The notes beneath the pieces are model-generated. The model had not been told where the DNA came from. It did no database searches and saw nothing but the letters and a program-made list of their open reading frames with translations. From Pseudarthrobacter sp. GA104 (GTDB taxonomy: Bacteria; Actinomycetota; Actinomycetes; Actinomycetales; Micrococcaceae), in the NCBI RefSeq assembly GCF_009741265.1, contig NZ_WOWL01000001.1, forward strand, positions 558,001 through 622,000: DNA of 64,000 nt, given 5' to 3'. The position numbers and the translations under genes are program-made. Shown here piece by piece: positions 45,082-54,801 of the stretch (positions are counted from its first letter, which is position 1; the number at the start of each line of letters is the position of its first letter).

Positions 45082-46137
45082 TTAGAACCCGTCAACGGCC
45101 TTCAGCTTCGGGGAATCCTTGGATTCGGGCTCCGCAGGCTTGACGCCGACACCAAGCTTTTCCTTGATCAGGCGCTCGAGTTCGGCGGCCAGTTCAGGGT
45201 TGTCGCGCAGGAACCGGCGCGAGTTCTCCATGCCCTGGCCCAGCTGGTCGCCATCGTAGGTGAACCAGGAGCCGGACTTCTTGATGATGCCGTGCTCCAC
45301 GCCCATGTCGATGATGCCGCCCTCGCGGGAGATGCCCTGGCCGTAGATGATGTCGAACTCGGCCACCTTGAAGGGCGGGGCCATCTTGTTCTTGACGATC
45401 TTCGCCTTGGTCCGGTTACCGACCGAATCCGCGCCTTCCTTGAGGGTCTGGATGCGACGCACGTCGATACGGATGGAGGCGTAGAACTTCAGGGCCTTAC
45501 CGCCGGTGGTGGTTTCGGGGGAACCGAAGAAGACGCCGATCTTTTCACGGAGCTGGTTGATGAAGATGGCGGTGGTCTTCGTCTGGCTCAGGCGGCCGGT
45601 GATCTTACGCAGGGCCTGGCTCATGAGCCGTGCCTGCAGGCCCACGTGGCTGTCGCCCATGTCGCCTTCAATTTCGGCACGGGGCACCAGCGCCGCGACG
45701 GAGTCGATCACGATGACGTCCAGGGAACCTGAACCCACCAGCATGTCCATGATTTCGAGGGCCTGCTCGCCGGTGTCCGGCTGGGAGACCAGGAGGGCGT
45801 CCGTGTCCACACCGAGCTTGGCGGCGTACTCAGGATCGAGGGCGTGCTCGGCGTCGATGAAGGCGGCGATGCCGCCCAGTCGCTGGGCGTTGGCCACTGC
45901 GTGCAGGGCAACAGTGGTTTTACCGGAAGATTCCGGGCCGTAGATTTCAACGACGCGGCCCCGGGGAAGGCCGCCAATTCCCAAGGCAACGTCCAAGGCG
46001 ATGGAGCCTGTGGGGATGACCTCGATGGGGGCCCGGACTTCATCGCCGAGCCGCATGACCGAGCCTTTACCGAACTGCTTGTCGATCTGGGCCAGTGCTG
46101 CTTCGAGCGCTTTTGCACGATCCGGGGCTGCCGCCAT
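45082..46137 (-). CDS. recA: Recombinase RecA
   Basis: DNA-dependent ATPase for strand exchange and co-protease for LexA. The 351-aa protein has the Walker A GPESSGKT at residues 67-74, [18 protein letters not shown] (Walker B and loop region) and the acidic/lysine-rich C-terminal tail. No intein is present, unlike in M. tuberculosis. AGAGGTG precedes the ATG. An SOS box lies about 145 bases upstream. Confidence 0.98.
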   Translation of the reverse strand: MAAAPDRAKALEAALAQIDKQFGKGSVMRLGDEVRAPIEVIPTGSIALDVALGIGGLPRGRVVEIYGPESSGKTTVALHAVANAQRLGGIAAFIDAEHALDPEYAAKLGVDTDALLVSQPDTGEQALEIMDMLVGSGSLDVIVIDSVAALVPRAEIEGDMGDSHVGLQARLMSQALRKITGRLSQTKTTAIFINQLREKIGVFFGSPETTTGGKALKFYASIRIDVRRIQTLKEGADSVGNRTKAKIVKNKMAPPFKVAEFDIIYGQGISREGGIIDMGVEHGIIKKSGSWFTYDGDQLGQGMENSRRFLRDNPELAAELERLIKEKLGVGVKPAEPESKDSPKLKAVDGF

Positions 46138-46259
46138 GGTTCACACCTCTAATGCTTTCTCGCTTTGGAGTGGCCTCAGCGGCCGTTTATTGGTCATCTC
46201 TGACGCTAATGGGACCCACTGACATTCCGGCCGGATAACGGCGGCTATGTGGATAACCC

Positions 46260-46297
46260 GCTATGAAAAGCATAGCTTTACCCGAACAGGTATTCGA
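46260..46297 (-). promoter_or_regulatory. recA: recA upstream SOS box and hairpin
   Basis: On the minus strand TCGAATACCTGTTCGG (46297-46282) is two mismatches from the LexA consensus. Just downstream is a perfect hairpin GCTATG/CATAGC (46260-46265 and 46271-46276) around a five-base loop. Box and hairpin lie between the DUF3046 stop and recA, so recA has its own damage-inducible promoter. Confidence 0.7.
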
Positions 46298-46327
46298 ACA
46301 GGAGCGCGGCGTGTCAGGAGAATCAGG

Positions 46328-46552
46328 CTAGTTCGCGCGGGGCTTGAGGTCCCGGCCCAGCCTGCGCTCGGCGGGGACGTCCTGGACGTCGCAGACTGCC
46401 AGCCACACCTTTCGGGGTTCCACCCCGGCAGCCAGCGCCTGGTCCGCAGTGCGCCCGCCCACCCCGGCCAGCACAAGCGTGCTGCTGAGGACCCGCGAGT
46501 ACCCGGCGCCGAATTCGTCGTCCATAAGCCGCCAATAATCGCTGATTCGCAC
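46328..46552 (-). CDS. DUF3046 protein
   Basis: A 74-aa protein starting MRISDYWRLMDDEFG, a family found beside recA across actinobacteria (Rv2738c). It includes the AGVEPRKVWLAVCDVQDVP block. Function unknown. The start is GTG 46552. The SOS box of recA lies just downstream of its stop. Confidence 0.9.
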   Translation of the reverse strand: MRISDYWRLMDDEFGAGYSRVLSSTLVLAGVGGRTADQALAAGVEPRKVWLAVCDVQDVPAERRLGRDLKPRAN

Positions 46553-46592
46553 CAGAAAAGTCTCTCACGATCCGCACCCTAGAATTGTTGCC

Positions 46593-47126
46593 ATGAGCAG
46601 CTCCCCCGACGTCCCCTCCCTGCAAGGCCGCCACGACGAAGCCACCGTGGACGCCGCGTTGCAGAACGTGGAGCACCAGATCAGCCTCTTCTGGCGGCGC
46701 GCCCGGGCCATTTCCAACCAACTCTCCCGCCAGGTCCATCCGGACATGGAGCCGGCCGCCTATGGCCTGCTGACGGTGATCCGCAGGGAGGGCCCGATCA
46801 GGCTCACCGACCTGGCCATGAACATTGGCGTGGGCAAGCCGTCCGTCAGCCGGCAGATTGCGTTCCTCGAGAGCCTGGGACTCGTGTCCAAGGAGGCAGA
46901 TCCGCTGGACGGGCGCGCCCAGGCCATCCGGCTCACTCCTAAGGGTGAGGAGAAGATGCACCAGGTCCAGGATGCCCGGCGGCAGGTGTTTCGTGAACGC
47001 CTGGGCGAATGGCCGGTGGAGGACCTGGAAGAACTGGCCCGGTACATGGCCAAATTGAACTCCACGTACGAGCGTGACGGGTTCCCGAAGGACGGGCCGG
47101 CGGCCGCCCCTGCGGAAGACACGTAG
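46593..47126 (+). CDS. MarR-family transcriptional regulator
   Basis: A 177-aa regulator with the MarR winged helix: helical N-terminus (residues 20-55), recognition region LAMNIGVGKPSVSRQIAFLE and wing KEADPLDGRAQAIRLT. The ligand and targets are unknown. The -10 TAGAAT at 46580-46585 ends seven bases before the ATG and there is no ribosome site, so the mRNA is probably leaderless. It is divergent from DUF3046 and followed by a terminator. Confidence 0.92.
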   Translation: MSSSPDVPSLQGRHDEATVDAALQNVEHQISLFWRRARAISNQLSRQVHPDMEPAAYGLLTVIRREGPIRLTDLAMNIGVGKPSVSRQIAFLESLGLVSKEADPLDGRAQAIRLTPKGEEKMHQVQDARRQVFRERLGEWPVEDLEELARYMAKLNSTYERDGFPKDGPAAAPAEDT

Positions 47127-47136
47127 GCGGATACGA

Positions 47137-47167
47137 CTGAAGCCCCCGGCACGGCCGGAGGCTTCAG
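47137..47167 (+). terminator. Terminator after the MarR gene
   Basis: CTGAAGCC and CCGGC pair with GCCGG and GGCTTCAG around ACG, forming a 13-pair stem with one mismatched pair. TGTGTCTTGTTTC follows; the U-tract is imperfect. Confidence 0.75.
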
Positions 47168-47204
47168 TGTGTCTTGTTTCCAAGGCCGCCTTGCGGCGGC
47201 GCGC

Positions 47205-47657
47205 TTACCGGGCGCCGGAAAGAAGGCCGGTGGAAAGTTCGTCGTTGAGTTCAGTGTTCAGGTCGCGCTCAAGGTCGCGGCCATAACGCTGGGAGAACTC
47301 CTGCGGAACGGTGTCCGGAACGGCAACGCCTTCGGCAACTGCCACACGGTCGCTCACTTCGCGGAGCATGCTGGACAACGGGACATCCAGTGCCGAGCAG
47401 ATCGAAGAGAGGAGCTCGGATGACGCTTCCTTCTGGCCGCGCTCCACTTCACTGAGGTAACCCAGGGAGACACGGGCGCTGTGCGAGACTTCACGGAGCG
47501 TACGCCCCTGACGCTGGCGGACATCGCGCAGGACATCACCGATTTCGTGACGAAGTACAACCATCTTGCGCTCCTTCTGTTCGCTCTTAGCCTGATCGGC
47601 GAGGCCCACATCCTTCCAGCGGACAACGCCGTTAACGGATACGGGCTGCTTTACCAT
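47205..47657 (-). CDS. clgR: ClgR-like XRE-family transcriptional regulator
   Basis: A 150-aa regulator with an HTH-3 domain ([20 protein letters not shown] to [20 protein letters not shown]), matching ClgR, the activator of clp protease genes in actinobacteria. Its place near pgsA and ftsK matches Rv2745c. Two starts are possible: ATG 47657 ([10 protein letters not shown]), whose product is given here, and an internal ATG at 47564 ([10 protein letters not shown]) with a perfect AAGGAG seven bases before it. Both retain the HTH. Confidence 0.85.
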   Translation of the reverse strand: MVKQPVSVNGVVRWKDVGLADQAKSEQKERKMVVLRHEIGDVLRDVRQRQGRTLREVSHSARVSLGYLSEVERGQKEASSELLSSICSALDVPLSSMLREVSDRVAVAEGVAVPDTVPQEFSQRYGRDLERDLNTELNDELSTGLLSGAR

Positions 47658-47824
47658 CTGTATCGCCTTGCTCCCTCATAGGTCAGGTCCGCGGTGGCGC
47701 GAACCGTCGTGGTCATTTCATCCTAGGCGCCTCCGCTATCCGGAAGCGACACAATGTAATAACTAATCGGTACCGGCTTTTGTTCCCGCCAACTTTACAT
47801 CCGGGTAACTTCGGCCGGCCGGGT

Positions 47825-48304
47825 TCACCGGGACAGGGCCTCCAGAAGCCGTTCCAAGGCAGCCCCGCAGGCCTGTCCGCGGATTTCTGCACGGTTGCCG
47901 GCGAAGGAATACTCGAAGGCTTCCGTCCCGGCGGCGGTGGCTATGCCTACATACACGGTTCCCACCGGCTTTCCGTCGTGCTCATCCGGCCCCGCAACGC
48001 CGGTGGTGGAGACGCCGATGTCAGCGCGCAGGACTGTCCGGGCTCCGGCCGCCATGGCTGCGGCGACGCCGGGGTCGACGGATCCGACGCGGGCCAGCAA
48101 CTCGGCCGGGACGTCCAGGACCGATTCCTTGACCGAGTTCTGGTAGGCAACCACCCCGCCCTGCAGGATCCCGGAGGCGCCGGGCGTGTCGGCAAGGACT
48201 GCGGACACCATCCCGGCGGTCAGGGATTCTGCGGCGGCCACGGTGCGTCCTGTGTCGAGGGCTTTCCTGACTGCTTCCGCGGACAGATGGTGGAGGTTGG
48301 TCAT
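47825..48304 (-). CDS. CinA C-terminal-type nicotinamide-nucleotide amidase
   Basis: A 159-aa protein equal to the C-terminal domain of CinA (PncC), which deamidates NMN to nicotinate mononucleotide in pyridine-nucleotide recycling. Motifs are AAESLTAGMVSAVLAD, VAYQNSVKESVL and STTGVAGPDEHDGKPVGTV. The N-terminal pyrophosphatase-like domain of full CinA is absent. The ATG overlaps pgsA by four bases. Confidence 0.9.
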   Translation of the reverse strand: MTNLHHLSAEAVRKALDTGRTVAAAESLTAGMVSAVLADTPGASGILQGGVVAYQNSVKESVLDVPAELLARVGSVDPGVAAAMAAGARTVLRADIGVSTTGVAGPDEHDGKPVGTVYVGIATAAGTEAFEYSFAGNRAEIRGQACGAALERLLEALSR

Positions 48305-48945
48305 GCCGGCTCCTGTCCTTTGCTGCTGCGTGCCTGCAGCTTTCCCTTCGCCCGAAGGCGCAGTGCCTCCATCACGTACTGGATGCCGGTCCAGACTGTG
48401 ATGGCCACGGCCGCCATCATGACGGCGAACGCCACCCAGGCCAGCCATGGAGCGAAGGCACCCAGCGGCAGGAGGTACAGGAAGATGGCCGCAGTCTGCA
48501 CAACGGTCTTGAGCTTTCCGCCCCGCGAAGCAGGGATGACGCCGTAGCGGATCACGAAGAAGCGCAGTGCGGTGATGCCCCACTCGCGGACCAGGATCAC
48601 CAGTGTGGCCCACCATGGAAGTTCGCCCAGCACCGAGAGCATCACCAGGGCGGAACCGGTGAGGAGCTTATCCGCGATGGGATCGGCGATCTTGCCGAAG
48701 TCCGTCACCAGGTTCCGGCTCCTGGCGATGTCGCCGTCGAGCTTGTCCGTATAGATGGCGACGGCGAACGCCGCGACCGCCGCCCACCGCCACGGCCCGG
48801 ACGCGCTCTGCAGCCCCGGCGCGTCCGCGATAAGGAACCACACGAAGAACGGGACCAGCGCGATGCGGATCATGGTCAGGATATTGGGAAGGTTCCAGAC
48901 CCCGGCACGGCCTGGGCCGGCCGCGGTGGCATCAGTGCTAGTCAC
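48301..48945 (-). CDS. pgsA: CDP-diacylglycerol-glycerol-3-phosphate 3-phosphatidyltransferase
   Basis: Membrane enzyme of phosphatidylglycerol synthesis. The 214-aa protein has the CDP-alcohol phosphotransferase motif beginning DKLDGDIARSRNLV and ending in DPIADK, plus four to five membrane helices. It corresponds in position to pgsA3 (Rv2746c), between clgR/cinA and ftsK. Whether it is the main PG-phosphate synthase or a related enzyme cannot be told from this sequence. Confidence 0.9.
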   Translation of the reverse strand: MTSTDATAAGPGRAGVWNLPNILTMIRIALVPFFVWFLIADAPGLQSASGPWRWAAVAAFAVAIYTDKLDGDIARSRNLVTDFGKIADPIADKLLTGSALVMLSVLGELPWWATLVILVREWGITALRFFVIRYGVIPASRGGKLKTVVQTAAIFLYLLPLGAFAPWLAWVAFAVMMAAVAITVWTGIQYVMEALRLRAKGKLQARSSKGQEPA

Positions 48946-48968
48946 GTTCCTAGGCTACAGTCTTTGGG

Positions 48969-51887
48969 CTAGCGCCCGGTGAGGGACCAGGCATCTTCGG
49001 AGCCGTCCTCGTCGTCGTAGCCGCCGGGCGGGGAATCCGAGCCGTCGTAATATTCGGCACTCTGCTTCCGCTGGTCGAGGTCCGCGGCCACGAGGTCTTC
49101 CGCGTATCCGCCCCGGGCGATGTTCGCATTGGCGTTGTCGCTCAGGGCTGCGGTCTGCGAGTCCGGCGCAGCGGGTGCGTCCTGGCCCTTCATGGCCGCC
49201 AGGACGGGGGCAAGATCGTCCGGCTTCACCAGGACGTCACGGGCCTTGGACCCTTCGGACGGGCCCACGACGCCCCGGGATTCCAGCAGGTCCATAAGGC
49301 GCCCCGCCTTGGCGAAGCCGACGCGGAGCTTGCGCTGGAGCATCGAGGTGGAGCCGAACTGCGTGGTGACCACGAGCTCGGTAGCCTGCAGCAGGACCTC
49401 GAGGTCGTCCCCGATGTCGTCATCGATCTGCTTCTTCGGCGCCTCCGCGGCAACATCGTCACGGTAGCTTGCCTGAAGCTGTCCCTTGACGTGCTCAACC
49501 ACCTTGTGGATTTCGGACTCCGTGACCCAGGCGCCCTGGACGCGCATGGCTTTGGACGCGCCCATCGGCAGGAAGAGCGCGTCACCCTGGCCAATCAGCT
49601 TCTCGGCACCCGGCTGGTCCAGGACAACGCGCGAGTCCGTGACGGAGGACGTGGCAAACGCCATGCGGGACGGAACGTTGGCCTTGATCAGGCCGGTGAC
49701 GACGTCCACGGAAGGCCGCTGGGTGGCCAGGACCAGGTGGATGCCTGCCGCCCGGGCAAGCTGCGTGATGCGGACGATCGAGTCTTCAACGTCGCGCGGG
49801 GCAACCATCATGAGGTCCGCGAGCTCGTCCACGATCACCAGCAGGTAGGGATACGGCCGGATGACGCGCTTGGAGTCCACCGGCGGCTGGACCTTGCCGG
49901 CCCGCACCGCCTTGTTGAAGTCGTCGATGTGCTTGAAGCCGTAGTTGGCGAGGTCGTCGTAGCGCGCGTCCATTTCGCGGACCACCCATTGCAGTGCCTC
50001 GGCGGCCTTTTTGGGGTTGGTGATGATGGGCGTGATCAGGTGCGGCACGCCCTCGTAGGCGGTCAGTTCCACGCGCTTGGGGTCCACCATCACCATGCGC
50101 ACCTCGTCAGGGGTTGCGCGCATCAGGATGGACGTGATCATCGAGTTCACGAACGATGACTTGCCGGCACCGGTGGCGCCTGCCACGAGGAGGTGGGGCA
50201 TCTTGGCGAGGTTGGCTACGACATAGCCGCCCTCCACATCCTTGCCCACGCCCATCACCATGGGGTGGTCCGTCCGGCGGGCGTTCTGGCTTCGCAGGAC
50301 GTCGCCCAGCGAGACGGTCTCGCGGTCCGTATTCGGGATCTCAATGCCGATGGCCGATTTGCCCGGGATGGGGCTGAGGATCCGCACGTCGCTGGAGGCT
50401 ACGGCATAGGAGATGTTCTTGGACAGCGCGGTGACGCGTTCCACCTTGGTTCCGGGGGCGAGTTCGATCTCGTACCTGGTAACGGTGGGGCCGCGGCTGA
50501 AGCCGGTGACGGTGGCGTCGACGTTGAACTGCTGGAGGGTGTCAGTCAGGGCAGCGACGACGGCGTCGTTGGCTTCCGTGCGCTCCTTGGGGATGGAGCC
50601 GGGCGTCAGGTAGTCCGATGCCGGGAGCGTGTACGTCACGTCGCCGGCGAGGGACAGCTGCTCGGTGCGCTGCGGAATGGGAACCGGCGGCGGGGCGGGC
50701 GCCACGGGGTTGGATGGCACTGTGGGGGCGGCTGCCGGTTTGGCAGCGGCTGCGGACATGCCGGGGGTGATCATGGGGATGGCTTCGGTTGCGTTCTCCC
50801 CCGCCGGAGCCGCTCCCTGCGCCGCGCTGCCCAGGCCCTGGGCAGCTTTGATCTTCTCGACGGCGATCTCCGCCTGGGTGGGCCGCCGGACTCCCGGCGC
50901 CGGGCGGGCCGCCGCGCCTCCCTTTGCGTCATCGTCGTCGATCACCGCGTGCTCGAAGGCTTCGTCCCCTACATAGCCCTCCAGTCCGGCGTCGGCGTCC
51001 TCCTCGTCCTTGCCGAAGAAGCGGCGCTTCTTCTTGGGGGCCTTGGACGCTGTGGCGGGCGCGGTCCGTTCCAGGTAGCTGCGGTCATGGGCGTCCCGGT
51101 CCTGGTCATCCAGCAGGTCAATGCCCATCAGGTGCTCGTAGCCGGCGCGCAGTCGGCGCGGAATCGCGGTGAACGGAGTAGCCGTAATGATCAGCAGGGA
51201 AATGAAGGCCAGCAGCGAGTAGAACACGACTGGAACGGCGGGATGGATGGCGGCCAACGGCGACGCAGCGAGGAAACCCAGCATGCCCCCGGCCTGGCGG
51301 AGGCCGTCGAAGCCGTCGGCCACGGTGGGCTGTCCGCCGAGGATGTGGGCCAGTCCGCAGCCGGCGAACGTCATGATCAGGAAGCCGATGCCCACCCGGT
51401 TGTTGCCCCGCCCGTCCGAGGGCTGGCGGAAGAGCCGGAACGCGCAGACAAACAGCATCAGCGGAAGAAGCAGGGAGATCCACCCGAAGGTGCCGTTGAC
51501 CACGGCGTACACCGCGTCCGGGAACCAGCCCGTCAGGCCCCACCAGGCGAAGGTGGCAATAAAGATGCCAAGGGCCAGGTTGAACAGGGCGGCGCCGTCA
51601 CGGCGTTCTTCCGCGGGGAGGTCGCTGACGTCGTGGCCGATGCGCCGCACGCCTCCGCCCACCAGGTGGCCCACTCCCAGCCAGGCTCCGCCCACCACGC
51701 GCAGCAGCCACGGCTGGTGGTGCTCGACGGCGGGAAGCTGGCGGGTGCGCGCGGTGCTGGAAGAGCCGCGGGCACGCCCCGATTTGGCGGCCGTGGAGCC
51801 TGAACCGCGGCCGGAGGAGCTGCCGGTTTTGCTTCCGGCGCTGCCCCTGCTGGAGCCATTGGGCGCGGACGTAGTACGAGTGGCCAT
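48969..51887 (-). CDS. ftsK: DNA translocase FtsK
   Basis: Septal DNA pump that segregates chromosome termini. The 972-aa protein has a Ser/Gly/Arg-rich start, four to five membrane helices (about 75-260), an Ala/Pro linker (about 330-430), and the motor with Walker A GATGAGKS at 570-577 and Walker B VIVDELADLMM. The C-terminal gamma winged-helix domain (TTQFGSTSMLQRKLRVG) reads KOPS. The start is ATG 51887; a GTG at 51896 is an alternative. The linker is shorter than in E. coli. Confidence 0.95.
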   Translation of the reverse strand: MATRTTSAPNGSSRGSAGSKTGSSSGRGSGSTAAKSGRARGSSSTARTRQLPAVEHHQPWLLRVVGGAWLGVGHLVGGGVRRIGHDVSDLPAEERRDGAALFNLALGIFIATFAWWGLTGWFPDAVYAVVNGTFGWISLLLPLMLFVCAFRLFRQPSDGRGNNRVGIGFLIMTFAGCGLAHILGGQPTVADGFDGLRQAGGMLGFLAASPLAAIHPAVPVVFYSLLAFISLLIITATPFTAIPRRLRAGYEHLMGIDLLDDQDRDAHDRSYLERTAPATASKAPKKKRRFFGKDEEDADAGLEGYVGDEAFEHAVIDDDDAKGGAAARPAPGVRRPTQAEIAVEKIKAAQGLGSAAQGAAPAGENATEAIPMITPGMSAAAAKPAAAPTVPSNPVAPAPPPVPIPQRTEQLSLAGDVTYTLPASDYLTPGSIPKERTEANDAVVAALTDTLQQFNVDATVTGFSRGPTVTRYEIELAPGTKVERVTALSKNISYAVASSDVRILSPIPGKSAIGIEIPNTDRETVSLGDVLRSQNARRTDHPMVMGVGKDVEGGYVVANLAKMPHLLVAGATGAGKSSFVNSMITSILMRATPDEVRMVMVDPKRVELTAYEGVPHLITPIITNPKKAAEALQWVVREMDARYDDLANYGFKHIDDFNKAVRAGKVQPPVDSKRVIRPYPYLLVIVDELADLMMVAPRDVEDSIVRITQLARAAGIHLVLATQRPSVDVVTGLIKANVPSRMAFATSSVTDSRVVLDQPGAEKLIGQGDALFLPMGASKAMRVQGAWVTESEIHKVVEHVKGQLQASYRDDVAAEAPKKQIDDDIGDDLEVLLQATELVVTTQFGSTSMLQRKLRVGFAKAGRLMDLLESRGVVGPSEGSKARDVLVKPDDLAPVLAAMKGQDAPAAPDSQTAALSDNANANIARGGYAEDLVAADLDQRKQSAEYYDGSDSPPGGYDDEDGSEDAWSLTGR

Positions 51888-52021
51888 ACCAGCCACGGTA
51901 CCCGAGTTGGGCTGGTTTTCCGGGGATTTGGACCCCCTGGTCCGCCGGTTCGCGGCCCTTAAACGCGTCCGGCCCGCGGCCCCGTCGGACGGGAGCGCGG
52001 GCCGGAGCAGGCAGGCTGGTG

Positions 52022-53713
52022 TCAGGCCTCGAGCACCACGGGGATGATCATCGGCTTCCGGCGGAGCTTGCGGTTGACCCAGGTGCCCACCACGCGGCGG
52101 ACCACCTGCTGGAGCTGGTGGCTGGTGTGGTCCGCGTGGTTGAGGACCGCCTCCTCCAGCGCCGCGTTGATCTTGGGGATGATTTCGTCGAACACGGAGT
52201 CGTCCTCCGCCACGCCGCGGGCGTGGATCTCGGGGCCGGATACCACCTTGCCGGTGGCGCGGTGGATGACGGTGATGATGGAGATGAAGCCTTCGTCGCC
52301 GAGGATCCTGCGGTCCTTGAGGTCGGCGTCCGTGATCTCGCCGACGCTGGAGCCGTCCACGTAAACGAAGCCGACTTCCACCTGGCCCACAACGTCAGCC
52401 CGGTGGTCCTTCAGGTCGATGACGGTGCCGTTGTCCGCGAGGATGACGCTGGCTTCGGGCACGCCGGACTCGATGGCGATCTTGCCGTTGGCGATCAGGT
52501 GGCGGGTCTCACCGTGCACCGGCATGGCGTTGAGCGGCTCGAGGATGTTGTAGCAGTAGAGAAGTTCGCCGGCGGCGGCGTGGCCCGAGACGTGGACCTT
52601 GGCGTTGCCCTTGTGGATCACGTCGGCGCCGAGCTTGAGCAGCCCGTTGATGATCCGGAAGACTGCGTTCTCGTTGCCGGGGATGAGGCTGGAGGCAAGG
52701 ATGACGGTGTCGCCGTCGCCCACCACCACGCGGTGGTCGCCGTTGGCCATCCGGGACAGGGCTGCCATGGGCTCACCCTGCGAACCGGTGGACATCAGCA
52801 CCACGCGGTTGTCCGGGAGGTTGTCCACGTTCTTGATGTCCACGATCAGGCCCGGCGGGACGTCCAGGTACCCGAGCTTCTCGGCAATGGCCATGTTGCG
52901 GACCATGGAGCGGCCCACGAAGGCCACCTTGCGGTTGTGCTTGGCAGCTGCGTCCAGCACCTGCTGGACCCGGTGGACGTGCGACGAGAAGGACGCCACG
53001 ATGATCCGTTTGGTGGCCTGGCCGAAGAGCCTTTCGAGCGTGGGCCCGATTTCCTTCTCGGCAGTGGTGAAGCCGGGGACGTCGGCGTTGGTGGAGTCGG
53101 ACATGAAGAGGTCCACGCCCTCCTCGCCGAGCTTGGCGAAGTGCCGGAGGTCGGTGATGCGTCCGTCCAGCGGCAGCTGGTCCATCTTGAAGTCGCCGGT
53201 GTGCAGGACGGTGCCGCCGGCGGTCCGGATGAACACGGCCAAAGCGTCGGGAATGGAGTGGTTGACGGCCACGAACTCACACTCGAACGGGCCGAACTTT
53301 TCGATCTGGCCTTCCTCGACCGTGAGGGTGTACGGCCGGATGCGGTGCTCCTGCAGCTTCGCCTCGATCAGGGCGAGGGTCAGCTGCGAGCCCACCAGCG
53401 GAATGTCGTTGCGGCGGCGCAGCAGGTACGGAACGGCTCCGATGTGGTCTTCGTGTCCATGGGTGAGGACAACGGCCACGATGTCGTCCAGCCGGTCCTC
53501 GATGTAGGAGAAATCAGGCAGGATCAGGTCGACGCCGGGCTGGGTTTCCTCGGGAAAAAGGACACCGCAGTCCACGATGAGCAGCTTGCCGTCGATTTCG
53601 AACACGGCCATGTTCCGGCCGATCTCCCCCAGTCCGCCCAGCGGAACAATCCGGAGGGTTCCCTGCGGCAGGCGGGGAGGGGTGACAAGGCCGGTGAGGG
53701 CAGTTTGGGTCAT
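52022..53713 (-). CDS. rnj: Ribonuclease J
   Basis: Metallo-beta-lactamase-fold exo/endoribonuclease for mRNA decay and rRNA maturation. The 563-aa protein has the zinc motif HGHEDH at residues 85-90, HTGDFKMD, the beta-CASP motifs and the C-terminal domain. It lies 41 bases downstream of dapA, as in Mycobacterium (Rv2752c-Rv2753c). Confidence 0.95.
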   Translation of the reverse strand: MTQTALTGLVTPPRLPQGTLRIVPLGGLGEIGRNMAVFEIDGKLLIVDCGVLFPEETQPGVDLILPDFSYIEDRLDDIVAVVLTHGHEDHIGAVPYLLRRRNDIPLVGSQLTLALIEAKLQEHRIRPYTLTVEEGQIEKFGPFECEFVAVNHSIPDALAVFIRTAGGTVLHTGDFKMDQLPLDGRITDLRHFAKLGEEGVDLFMSDSTNADVPGFTTAEKEIGPTLERLFGQATKRIIVASFSSHVHRVQQVLDAAAKHNRKVAFVGRSMVRNMAIAEKLGYLDVPPGLIVDIKNVDNLPDNRVVLMSTGSQGEPMAALSRMANGDHRVVVGDGDTVILASSLIPGNENAVFRIINGLLKLGADVIHKGNAKVHVSGHAAAGELLYCYNILEPLNAMPVHGETRHLIANGKIAIESGVPEASVILADNGTVIDLKDHRADVVGQVEVGFVYVDGSSVGEITDADLKDRRILGDEGFISIITVIHRATGKVVSGPEIHARGVAEDDSVFDEIIPKINAALEEAVLNHADHTSHQLQQVVRRVVGTWVNRKLRRKPMIIPVVLEA

Positions 53714-53754
53714 ATTGCACTACTTTCCAGGCGGAAGGGTGCTGGTCTTACTCC

Positions 53755-54663
53755 TCAGGAAAAGACCAGCCCCGCTTCCGCCAAATCCCCGCGGATGGTT
53801 TCGATCTCGGCTTCGTCCGGCTCCACGAGGGGCAAACGGACAATCGAGTTGGGCAGGACTCCCTGCCATTTAAGAATCTGCTTGGCCGCAACGGCCCCCT
53901 GGACCCGCGTCATGGTGGCCCGGACCACTGGCAGGAGTTCAAAGTTGATCTTCCGGGCAGTGCTGAGGTCGTTCGCGTTGACGGCGTCGATGAGCTCGCG
54001 GAAGCGGCGCGTGGCCACGTGGGTTGTGACGCCCACCAGGCCGACGGCGCCAAGGGCCATCCACGGAAGGGTCAGTCCGTCGTCGCCCGAGTAGAAGAGG
54101 AGGTCCGTCTCGGCCATGACGCGCGTGGCGGCGACGAAGTCGGCCTTGGCGTCCTTGACTGCCACGATGTTCGGGTGCTGCGCCAGCCGGATCATGGTGT
54201 CCGGCTCAATGGCGATGGAGGAGCGGCCGGGGATGTCGTACAGCATGACGGGCACGTCGACGGCGGAGGCCACCGTTTCGAAGTGGGCGCGGACCCCGGC
54301 CTGGCTGGGCTTGTTGTAGTAGGGCGTCACCAGGAGGAGGCCGTCGACGCCGAGGGCCGCCGCCTGCCGGGAAAGGTGCACCGAGTGGGCGGTGTCGTTG
54401 GTGCCCGTGCCGGCGATGATGGCAGCGCGGCCGCCGACAGCGTCCTTGACGGCGCGGAACATGCCGAGGTTTTCCTCGTCGGTGAGGGTGGATGTTTCGC
54501 CCGTGGTTCCGGTGACCACCAGGCCGTCGCAGCCGTCATCCACCAGCTTGCTGGCCAGTTCAGCGGCCTGCTCGTAATCCACTGCGCCGTCCTTGGTGAA
54601 CGGTGTGACCATGGCGGTCAGAAGAGTACCAAGGGCAGGGAGATGCGCGGAATTGTCAGCCAT
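53755..54663 (-). CDS. dapA: 4-hydroxy-tetrahydrodipicolinate synthase
   Basis: First committed step of diaminopimelate/lysine synthesis; condenses pyruvate with aspartate semialdehyde. The 302-aa TIM barrel has GTTGETSTLTDEE (pyruvate site), the catalytic tyrosine in LLLVTPYYNKPSQAG and the Schiff-base Lys170 in VAVKDAKAD. TAACGT ends seven bases before the ATG and no ribosome site is evident, so the transcript may be leaderless. Confidence 0.95.
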   Translation of the reverse strand: MADNSAHLPALGTLLTAMVTPFTKDGAVDYEQAAELASKLVDDGCDGLVVTGTTGETSTLTDEENLGMFRAVKDAVGGRAAIIAGTGTNDTAHSVHLSRQAAALGVDGLLLVTPYYNKPSQAGVRAHFETVASAVDVPVMLYDIPGRSSIAIEPDTMIRLAQHPNIVAVKDAKADFVAATRVMAETDLLFYSGDDGLTLPWMALGAVGLVGVTTHVATRRFRELIDAVNANDLSTARKINFELLPVVRATMTRVQGAVAAKQILKWQGVLPNSIVRLPLVEPDEAEIETIRGDLAEAGLVFS

Positions 54664-54801
54664 GGAAAAAACGTTACCCTGTCAGCGGCTGGTTAGGACA
54701 ATGCCGGGAGCGTGATGCACGTCAAACAGGCGGCCGCGCCCCTCGGCGCCAGCGGCTCCTCTCCCCTCCCCGGCACCTCCCCCGCACCGCATTCGGGGCA
54801 G

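Noticed and set aside
45082..46137. Intein in recA
   Set aside because: Mycobacterial recA may carry one, but this gene is a continuous 351 codons of normal length.
47658..47824. ClgR operator upstream of the ClgR-like gene
   Set aside because: A CGC/GCG-rich partial palindrome is present, but spacing does not fit the described ClgR consensus closely enough to claim it.
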